A stretch of 64,000 nucleotides of DNA from NCBI RefSeq assembly GCF_002135315.1, contig NZ_NEGA01000017.1, forward strand, positions 16,780-80,779, read 5' to 3'. Both the position numbers and the translations under genes were made by a program. Of the stretch, positions 58,457 through 64,000 are shown one piece after another; the stretch's first letter is position 1; each line of letters opens with the position of its first letter. This stretch comes from Acinetobacter sp. ANC 3903 (GTDB lineage: Bacteria; Pseudomonadota; Gammaproteobacteria; Pseudomonadales; Moraxellaceae). The notes below the pieces were generated by a model. The model made no database searches. It had not been told where the DNA came from and saw only the letters and a list, made by a program, of their open reading frames with translations.

Positions 58457-59707
58457 ATGAAAAACAAAAATATTTTCCTTAAATGGAGCGTAAATGCGTT
58501 ATTTGCATCAATCGCATTCACCTCCCTGCATAGCAACGCTGCAACATCGGTAATGCCTGTCCCGGCGAATAGTCAGCAAGTATTTTTTGTTGGCAACAAT
58601 TGGGATGGAACGGTAACGGTCATTCGTCCATTAGGTAATTTTGGTAAGATCGGTGTTATCAACATGATTCCTGATCGCAAAGAGCGTTTGACGGAAATCC
58701 ACCTCAATCCAGTTAAACTGATTGCCTATACTTATATTCAGACCACCGCTGGGGAAGGTCATGATCAGCTTGTAGATGATATGTACTCTACGCCAGATGG
58801 TCAGTCGATAGTTGCATCTCGTCCAAGTTTTGCCGATGTGGTTTCTATTAATATTGCGACAGGAAAAATCAACTGGCGTACTCCTGTAGAAGGCTTCCGT
58901 GCCGACCATATGGCGGTTTCTCCAGATGGTCAACGCTTAGCCGTATCGGCTTCTTCGGGCAATGTGGTTCAAGTGCTGGATATCAATACGGGTAAGGAAT
59001 TGGGACGCTTTGCAACAGGCGACAAACCGCATGAGAATATTTTCTTTAACGGTGGCACAAAGATTCTAAACTCAGCCATTGGTAATGTGGAAACATCGAT
59101 GGATGCTGCATGGCAAGATTTTACCAAGGGTAAACGGTTGCTCACTATTGCTGATGCCAACACGTATAAAGTAATCAAAACGATTGATTTCCGTCCGGTG
59201 CTGGATGCAGTTGGCCGTAAAGATTTATCCAATGCTGTGCGTCCAGTCGTGTTTAGCAAGGATGAATCTAAAATTTATGCGCAAGTTTCATTTTTTAATG
59301 GCTTGATCGAGTATGACCTGAATCAGGATAAAATCACTCGCATTGGCCAATTACCGGGCAGCTCTACCATTCCCTCTGACCGGACAAAATATGTAAATGA
59401 CTCCCGTCATCATGGATTATCCATCAGTGCTGATGGTGAGAAATTATGTGTAGCAGGCACTATGGATGACTATGCAACCATTGTCGACCGTTCAACATTG
59501 AAAGCTGGCAAGCTGATAGCTGCAGGCAAACCCTACTGGGCGACACAAAGTTCGGACGGAAAAAGTTGTGTGATTTCGGAGAGCGCCAATGATGTGGTTA
59601 CCGTGATTGATTTTGCAACGGGTGAAAAAGTAATGAGTGTTCCTGTAGGAAATCATCCTCAACGTGTTCGGATCGGTTATGCACCTGCGGGCTGGTCAAC
59701 ACCTTAA
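58457..59707 (+). CDS. YncE-like periplasmic beta-propeller protein
   Basis: 416 residues from the ATG at 58457 (GGAG about nine bases before). A signal peptide (about 1-28, ends HSNAA) leads to a seven-bladed propeller of YVTN/YncE type with repeated VFFVGNNWDGTVTVI-like, HMAVSPDGQRLAVSASSGNVVQVLDINTG-like and ISADGEKLCVAG-like strands. Periplasmic. Relatives bind DNA or act in iron-limited or stress conditions, but the function is unknown. A terminator follows. Confidence 0.85.
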   Translation: MKNKNIFLKWSVNALFASIAFTSLHSNAATSVMPVPANSQQVFFVGNNWDGTVTVIRPLGNFGKIGVINMIPDRKERLTEIHLNPVKLIAYTYIQTTAGEGHDQLVDDMYSTPDGQSIVASRPSFADVVSINIATGKINWRTPVEGFRADHMAVSPDGQRLAVSASSGNVVQVLDINTGKELGRFATGDKPHENIFFNGGTKILNSAIGNVETSMDAAWQDFTKGKRLLTIADANTYKVIKTIDFRPVLDAVGRKDLSNAVRPVVFSKDESKIYAQVSFFNGLIEYDLNQDKITRIGQLPGSSTIPSDRTKYVNDSRHHGLSISADGEKLCVAGTMDDYATIVDRSTLKAGKLIAAGKPYWATQSSDGKSCVISESANDVVTVIDFATGEKVMSVPVGNHPQRVRIGYAPAGWSTP

Positions 59708-59730
59708 CTGTTTATTTGTTATAAATCGTA

Positions 59731-59762
59731 CAGACCTGATCTTAAGATTGGGTCTGCTTTTA
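59731..59762 (+). terminator. Terminator after the beta-propeller gene
   Basis: Stem cagacc/ggtctg with inner atctt/aagat and a T-rich tail on the + strand, 24 bases after the stop. Confidence 0.8.
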
Positions 59763-59790
59763 ATTTAAATGCAAGAGCAGGATTTCTGGC

Positions 59791-60261
59791 ATGGATCGCA
59801 GCATACGACTTGGTCTTATTATCGGCTTTATTGTGACCTTGTTACTCATCATTGTGGTTTATCTATTTAAACCGCTCTCCCCAACTCTACCCAATACAGC
59901 AAAACCGAAAGAAAAACCAATTCCAACTGAAACTACTTTAGAAAAAAAAGCAGTCCTTAACGCACCAGCTCAAGCCAATCCAGTGGCGGTATCCAATCAG
60001 GCAGAATTAATTCAACAACGTGACCGACTGTATCAAGATTTCGCAGCAATTAGCGACGCTTTGAGTCATGGACAGCAACCTGATTTACGTCAGGTGAGCC
60101 AAATGTTAGAACAACAAAAACAGCTGGTCAAAACAGGTACGGTTACTGCGGATGAGGCCATTTCATATTGCCAGTTCTTAAAGCAGATTTTACCTGTAAT
60201 GGAACATCAGATTGATCAAAATATTATAGAGTTAGAACAGTTTAAGCGCAGTTCGATATAA
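59791..60261 (+). CDS. Membrane-anchored coiled-coil protein of unknown function
   Basis: 156 residues. One N-terminal membrane segment (about 8-28, LGLIIGFIVTLLLIIVVYLF), then a Lys/Pro/Thr-rich linker (about 30-65) and a helical C-terminus (about 70-150) with Gln-rich coiled-coil character. No family recognised. It lies between the beta-propeller gene and the CRISPR relic. Confidence 0.65.
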   Translation: MDRSIRLGLIIGFIVTLLLIIVVYLFKPLSPTLPNTAKPKEKPIPTETTLEKKAVLNAPAQANPVAVSNQAELIQQRDRLYQDFAAISDALSHGQQPDLRQVSQMLEQQKQLVKTGTVTADEAISYCQFLKQILPVMEHQIDQNIIELEQFKRSSI

Positions 60262-60351
60262 AAATGAAGGAATTTTCTGAAGAGTTTTAAATGTAATCTT
60301 GAGCTATGCCTGGCAATGAACTGTTAAGACGTAAGCTCCAAAATCGTACCT
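60262..60351. other. Trailer-side flank of the CRISPR relic
   Basis: 90 bases before the degenerate repeat. No gene seen. Confidence 0.4.
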
Positions 60352-60439
60352 CTTTTAAGCTGCCTACATGGCAGTAAACCTGGATATCACAAGCCTCCAT
60401 GTTGTTGAGTTTTTCTAAGCTGCCTATATGGCAGTGAAC
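60352..60439 (-). CRISPR. Relic type I-F CRISPR array, two repeats and one spacer
   Basis: Two 28-base repeats at 60352-60379 and 60412-60439 are separated by a 32-base spacer (60380-60411), the sizes of type I-F arrays. The second matches the type I-F consensus (minus-strand reading GTTCACTGCCATATAGGCAG, then CTTAGAAA) with the palindrome ctgcc/ggcag. The first differs at 4 of 28 positions, as expected for the terminal, leader-distal repeat. No effector cas genes are present. Confidence 0.92.
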
Positions 60440-60523
60440 ATCTGGACATAGCTTTGGACTACTATAAGAAAAAAGACAATATTCAATGCTGAAATATTCG
60501 CATGTGATTTGCAGGAGACCAAC

Positions 60524-60601
60524 ATAGAAAGAGCTGTTATTGCAGTAATTCTCATTATTATCGTGATATTGCTGATCACTTTTTATTTCAAGAAAAAATA
60601 A
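60524..60601 (+). pseudogene. Possible tiny membrane peptide with ATA in place of a start
   Basis: A frame of 25 codons, ERAVIAVILIIIVILLITFY then FKKK, is one hydrophobic helix with a basic end. GGAG lies at 60514-60517, six bases before an ATA at 60524 where ATG would be expected. An in-frame TTG at 60509 is possible but poorly placed. Either a start-codon mutant or chance. Confidence 0.3.
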
Positions 60602-60668
60602 TCCACATGGTTATTTATAAAACAAACCTAAACAATAATGTCATCTTATGGGTCTATCTTCACACCCT

Positions 60669-60713
60669 AATACTACGGATAGTATTCGATCGCACAGACC
60701 CACTTCGGTGGGT
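60669..60713 (+). terminator. Two hairpins, the second a UUCG-loop terminator
   Basis: aatacta/tagtatt (60669-60686) and acccac-ttcg-gtgggt (60698-60713), the latter with a very stable ttcg loop and a T-rich tail. Confidence 0.6.
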
Positions 60714-60804
60714 TTCTTATTTTTGAAATATTAGCTGGTTAATATTTACTCAAGGTTTCATACGAAGACGAGACTTGTAATAACTAAGTAGCACTAATTC
60801 CCAA

Positions 60805-60830
60805 AACCCATCCCTGTGATGGGTTTCTTT
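60805..60830. terminator. Terminator-like hairpin
   Basis: 8-bp stem aacccatc/gatgggtt with a 5-base loop and a T-rich tail on the + strand. A related sequence lies at 61,537-61,585 (see findings). Confidence 0.55.
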
Positions 60831-60884
60831 TACTTATTCTTACTTATAATTTATTTACCAAAAAATAATCACTTGAGAACTATA

Positions 60885-61343
60885 TCAGAGCTTCTTCCAA
60901 GTCATGATGCTAGTTACATTGGCACTTTTAGCTTTACCATAGACTTTCATTTGGTCTCCAGCAGCGTTTAAACTGGCATCAATATCATATACACGCCCAT
61001 CCTGCGTATTAATCCAAAGACCCTTGTTAAATTGTTTATTGGTAGCATCAGCAACAAGACCTTTAAGAGCTTCCATTCCAAAAATTGGCTGATTCTTCAG
61101 TTCACCTTGGCATTTGCTACATACTTCAGAACTTGCAACACCAGGTAAAGATCGGTTTTTAGTAATGACAGCACTGTACTGTTGTGTTTTAGAATTCTTA
61201 CGAATCACGATGTCTGAAACATAATAACCAGTACGATCATCAATAACTTTCCAAGTGCCGATTAACGGGTCAAATGGCATAGCAGCTAATGGATTGATTA
61301 GCCCAAAAAATAATGCAGTAGCACCAAAAAACTTACGGTTCAT
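60885..61343 (-). CDS. DUF2147 secreted protein
   Basis: 152 residues. Signal peptide (about 1-21, ending LAA), then DUF2147: DPLIGTWKVIDDRTGYYVSDIVIRKN, GLWINTQDGRVYDI, ASLNAAGDQMKVYGK. A CSKC pair near 80 could form a disulfide. Periplasmic, function unknown. It lies inside the interrupted CRISPR array, between repeats 2 and 3. Confidence 0.8.
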   Translation of the reverse strand: MNRKFFGATALFFGLINPLAAMPFDPLIGTWKVIDDRTGYYVSDIVIRKNSKTQQYSAVITKNRSLPGVASSEVCSKCQGELKNQPIFGMEALKGLVADATNKQFNKGLWINTQDGRVYDIDASLNAAGDQMKVYGKAKSANVTSIMTWKKL

Positions 61344-61585
61344 AAAAAGTATTTACAATTCAAAGAAGTAAATAAGCACGGCTGTGCTCAAAATTGGCGA
61401 GAGTATAACAATTATTTTTCTATTAAGACATTAATTTCATTAAAATTAAATATATATTTGATAGCTATTTCAAAAATTAATCAAAGATATCATCATTTTT
61501 ACAACGTTCAATTACTATTAAGCTAGGATTAAAGAAAACCATGACATGTAATAACGAAGTAATACTACCAAGCCCATCCCTATGA

Positions 61586-61613
61586 TTTCTAAGCTGCCTA
61601 TATGGCAGTGAAC
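61586..61613 (-). CRISPR. Third, isolated type I-F repeat at the broken cas1 end
   Basis: 28 bases identical to the repeat at 60412-60439. It overlaps the 3' end of the cas1 pseudogene: the TAG stop at 61598-61600 lies inside the repeat. No second repeat lies within one spacer of it on either side. The 1.1 kb between this repeat and the rest holds the DUF2147 gene. Confidence 0.92.
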
Positions 61614-62217
61614 CTGCTGCTGCTAATATTGGTACTGTACAACTGCTTGGTTGTCGCTGCTTCTGTTAGGAGTAAATCACCGACTTTATTCAGATTAGGA
61701 ATTTTCCATTCAAAGCCATCTAGCTCATTTTGAACATCTAAATCATCCAAATAAAAACCTTCGGCTTTTAAGTCGCGATCTTTAGCCCACACTTTTTGAA
61801 TAAATTCAATCCGAGCCAATTGAAACTGTTTGGCAACGTCTAAGCGTTTTGCATCATCAAACCAAAATTGCATCCAGCCTTGCATATATTCGGTTGGACG
61901 ATATTCACTTTGCGGGGTCATCCATTCAATTTCACAGCCCATAAATAAAGGCGTACCACCACCGCCTGTAAATCCGACTAATACTCCTGCACTGGCCAGC
62001 ATCCGCATTGCTGCTTGGGTAATGGATGTTCCCGTGCCCAGCATAATGACTGTGGTATTGGCGATGGGGATATTCCAATATTGGTTTTCATTTTTAGCTT
62101 CGGTCAGATATAACACCCGACCATCTTTTTGCATGACGCGTGCGTGTTCCAGATATAGAGATTTGCTCGTTTAGAATGCAAGATCGCTTTTAAATAAGAA
62201 GGATTCAGTTGTTCCAT
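61598..62217 (-). pseudogene. cas1: Type I-F cas1 pseudogene, frameshifted and truncated
   Basis: Cas1 of the type I-F (Ypest) subtype. The true start is the ATG at 62217 (MEQLNPSYLKAILHSKRANL), then one base is missing near 62153: the reading continues in another frame at LEHARVMQKDGRVLYLTE. From there it matches Cas1f: WNIPIANTTVIMLGTGTSIT, VLVGFTGGGGTPLF, PQSEYRPTEYMQGW, and LLLTEAATTKQLY. After KQLY the homology stops and the frame ends in the CRISPR repeat. About 115 C-terminal residues with the later metal ligands are missing. It cannot make an active integrase. Confidence 0.93.
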
Positions 62218-62347
62218 TTTTATTAATTTTCGGAAATTATTTTTTTCAGTATAGTAAATTCAATAACTTATGCAATTCGACTAAAATACAATTACGACAA
62301 ACTATGTCGCTCATGTGCAACTCACGCAATATCAAAATTTTAGGCAT
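62218..62347. other. Upstream of the cas1 pseudogene
   Basis: 130 bases with no gene seen, ending in the tRNA terminator. Confidence 0.4.
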
Positions 62348-62377
62348 AAAAAAAGCAGATTCAAAAAGAATCTGCTT
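62348..62377 (-). terminator. Terminator of the displaced tRNA
   Basis: 10-bp stem aagcagattc/gaatctgctt with a 5-base loop and a seven-base T run on the minus strand, ten bases after the tRNA fragment. Confidence 0.8.
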
Positions 62378-62387
62378 ATTAAAATCT

Positions 62388-62430
62388 TGGTATATAAGCA
62401 GACTCGAACTGCTGACCTCTACGATGTCAA
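62388..62430 (-). other. 3' fragment of a tRNA gene, probable island attachment site
   Basis: The minus strand reads TTGACATCGTAGAGGTC followed by the T-arm AGCAG-TTCGAGT-CTGCT and a TATATACCA end. This is the anticodon-to-3' half of a tRNA, most likely tRNA-Val with anticodon GAC. The 5' half is absent: the next bases are unrelated AT-rich sequence. Such displaced 3' halves mark the far end of an island integrated in a tRNA gene. Confidence 0.75.
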
Positions 62431-62704
62431 AGAAAATATATATTTTATAATATCAATATTTTAAGTTTAACGAACAGTATATTTGTCGCATTTCACAATT
62501 TGCTTTATTCATTAATATTTATGATTACATGTAAATAAAACATTGTTTAAGTGCCTCTTCAGTTTAGAGCCAATATACCATTGCACAATCTGTATATTTA
62601 ATAAGCATAACAGCATCTATCAACAGAATATATTCGAAGGATTGAACAAATGTTTTATGTACCTACATTATCGTAATCTAAAATTTCACATCATAAAAAA
62701 AACA

Positions 62705-62973
62705 GGTTACTAAAGTTACTAATTATTAAAACAATACTTATCTATATGTATTTATTAAATTTTAATATATTTTATAAAAGTTACTTCTAGGTTACTTTTG
62801 AGTTACCAGTAACCCGTTTTTTGGGTTACCAGCGGTAACCCATTAAGTATTTGTTTTTTAAATATTAATTACTTTTTAAAAAGTATTGGTAACCCTTAGT
62901 AACCTAATAAAAGTTACCAATTTTTATATTATAAATTAATAACTTATCTATTGTTTTTTTGATGTTGGTAACC
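62705..62973. repeat. Cluster of GGTAACC-type repeats
   Basis: At least eleven copies of GTTAC(C) or (G)GTAAC on either strand lie in 269 bases: at 62705, 62715, 62780, 62790, 62802, 62809, 62823, 62834, 62888, 62899, 62913 and 62967. The core is gggttacc-agc-ggtaaccc (62823-62841), and gtaaccc/gggttac pairs across 62809-62829. The layout resembles an iteron or regulator-binding array. Confidence 0.7.
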
Positions 62974-63385
62974 TAAATTTAACTTTTATTTTTGGACTTA
63001 TAAAATTCATTAAATAGTTCTATTTGTTCTCTATCTTTTAATTTGCATCAGATTGCATCACTTTGCATCAACTTCAACGCCTTGATATACCCTCAAATCC
63101 TTTGATAGCATAGGTTTGAGTTATTTTTACTACTGCATCAAAATAACGACTTTTAGTAAAAGCGCGCAAGCGGGAGGGAACTGCGTTTGGCTAAGCGACA
63201 CCTACCCTTCTTCCCAATTTAAATAAAGTGAAAATAAGATATGGAAGTATTGGAATTTTATATAGAGTGTATTATGTAAATTGTAGAAAACCTAAACTGA
63301 TTCGGGCTAAAAAATAAAGTTCATTAAAGTGAAAAAAGATATAGACCTCTTTATTTTTGGTATTTCTTACAAGCTGTTCCTCTGT
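62974..63385. other. Non-coding island stretch
   Basis: Contains the three TGATGCAA repeats at 63043-63070 and a G/C-rich patch at 63150-63215. No convincing gene. The + frame overlapping from 63357 is antisense to the truncated gene. Confidence 0.45.
63043..63070. repeat. Tandem TGATGCAA repeats, 10-bp period
   Basis: ttgcatca occurs three times at 63043, 63053 and 63063, exactly 10 bp apart, so all sit on one face of the helix. A related tgcatcaaaa lies at about 63134. Confidence 0.65.
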
Positions 63386-63736
63386 TCAGTCCGTTATGCG
63401 TTTCAAAGTTTTTGGATCGACTGCAAAGCTCTTAATGAGTTTTTCTGAATTTTTTCGAATTAATTGCCAATCTTTTAAATGCACTCTGGCAAAACGTGCC
63501 TCTAATTTAACTTTCATAAAAGGCTCCATGTTCCAATACATATTACATCTGGGAGCAGATCGTACCTTGACGACAGCGTTGGTACAGCGAATTAATGTAA
63601 GAACCTTTCCTGTACTATCTTTTTGTACATACTGATCTTGCGTATCATACTGACCGTAAGATTTAATCCATTCAGGATGAGGATCATATTTTTCCAAACC
63701 AAATTCTTGTTTATGTGCTGGAAGGCTTTGTTGCAT
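63386..63736 (-). pseudogene. Unknown gene, 5' end replaced by an IS
   Basis: 116 codons. The first five (MQQSL) come from the IS terminal repeat; the gene proper begins at PAHKQEFGLEK at about 63723. Later parts read VKVRSAPRCNMYWNMEPFMKVKLEARFARVHLKDWQLI (a protein-like, basic region). I do not recognise the family. The 5' part was probably lost when the IS inserted at 63724. Confidence 0.6.
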
Positions 63737-64000
63737 AAAGATTTTAAAGATAGAGCTTTCCTAAGTTGCTCAAATTTAAGTGACAACTTGGGTATGAGGT
63801 CTGCCTAATTCTGTAAATTTATTTAACACGGCTATACGTGCATGAACTTCATTGACCTGACTATCAAAACTCCTTGCGCTGAGTTTATCGCCTAATAATT
63901 TGATGCAATGCATCTTAGTTTCGACCAAACTTCGGCGATGCTAGCCTGACCATTTTTTCCATAATGTCCTGCCGAAACGTTTAACTGTTCGAAGTAATTC
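63724..64000 (-). mobile_element. IS5-family insertion sequence, 3' part
   Basis: The terminal repeat ggctttgttgcataaag (63724-63740) is typical of IS5-family (IS903-like) elements in Acinetobacter. The transposase end follows. The other end is outside the window. Confidence 0.85.
63776..64000 (-). pseudogene. IS5-family transposase, C-terminal part with an internal stop
   Basis: 75 codons to the stop at 63776. The C-terminal reading HRRSLVETKMHCIKLLGDKL, then SARSFDSQVNEVHARIAVLN and KFTELGRPHTQVVT, is that of IS5-family DDE transposases with the final Glu in SLVETK. A TAG interrupts WSG*HRRS where Tyr is expected, so this copy looks inactive, unless a sequencing error. Confidence 0.85.

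Larger units (their letters stand above)
62431..64000. mobile_element. Left part of an integrated island (continues beyond the window)
   Basis: Defined by the displaced tRNA end on one side, very AT-rich sequence, short-repeat clusters, a truncated unknown gene and an IS. The integrase and the other end lie outside. The call is an inference from the tRNA fragment. Confidence 0.5.

Noticed and set aside
60352..62217. A functional CRISPR-Cas system
   Set aside because: Cas1 is frameshifted and truncated, no effector genes are present, and only one complete repeat-spacer-repeat unit remains.
62388..62430. A complete tRNA gene
   Set aside because: Only the 3' half from the anticodon loop on is present; the D-arm and 5' acceptor strand are missing.
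63357..63635. 92-codon + frame at the right end
   Set aside because: Antisense to the truncated gene at 63386-63736, whose translation is more protein-like.

Overview
The window is chromosomal DNA of a gamma-proteobacterium, almost certainly a non-baumannii species of Acinetobacter. The evidence is the AT-leaning base use, the TyrA-AroA fusion next to hisC and pheA, the gene order alaS-lysC-csrA and hisZ-purA, a Vfr-type Crp divergent from an OsmC-like gene, and the style of the small lipoproteins. No complete rRNA or tRNA gene was found.

Layout. Bases 1-24,900 are mostly housekeeping: the 5' part of clpB with a heat-shock type promoter, osmC-like/crp, an aldo-keto reductase, an M48 lipoprotein protease, hisZ-purA, an Lrp/AzlCD amino-acid efflux unit, an epd-like dehydrogenase, alaS-lysC-csrA, rnhB, a cytochrome b561 gene flanked by two paralogous four-cysteine secreted proteins, then adenosine deaminase, a purine permease and yaaA. 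Bases 24,900-35,500 hold the aromatic cluster (pheA, hisC, tyrA-aroA), a divergent PfpI protein, an acyl-CoA dehydrogenase, a dctA-type carrier and a TrpD2/YbiB protein. Bases 35,500-50,300 hold a folded possible small-RNA locus, yeaC-nadK, mrcB with a TPR lipoprotein, a MutT-ThiE fusion, a Fur-controlled hemP of 56 codons, a ygiW-qseBC-like stress/two-component cluster, a GspE-type ATPase, an MgtC-like membrane protein, trmO, fpr and a DUF2071 gene. Bases 50,300-58,100 hold a MerR-regulated cation efflux pair, trhP with a ferredoxin, ahpF, and a three-gene operon centred on telA.

The right end is the accessory part. From about 60,260 there is a wrecked type I-F CRISPR-Cas locus: one degenerate and one canonical 28-base repeat around a 32-base spacer, a third repeat 1.1 kb away, and a cas1 pseudogene with a frameshift near its start and a 3' truncation that ends inside that third repeat. 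No effector cas genes are present. Next comes a displaced 3' fragment of a tRNA gene (probably tRNA-Val, anticodon GAC) with its terminator. This marks the end of an integrated island that continues past the right edge. The visible island contains a cluster of GGTAACC-type repeats, a 10-bp-period TGATGCAA repeat, a 5'-truncated unknown gene, and an IS5-family element with a nonsense mutation.

The best leads for something undescribed are the TelA operon, whose first gene looks like a diverged TelA paralogue with a membrane partner; the repeat-dense non-coding island segment; the folded element at 35.5-35.7 kb; and the small secreted family with the exact spacing C-x29-C-x-C-x38-C. All functional statements come from reading the sequence and from family knowledge. 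No database search was run.
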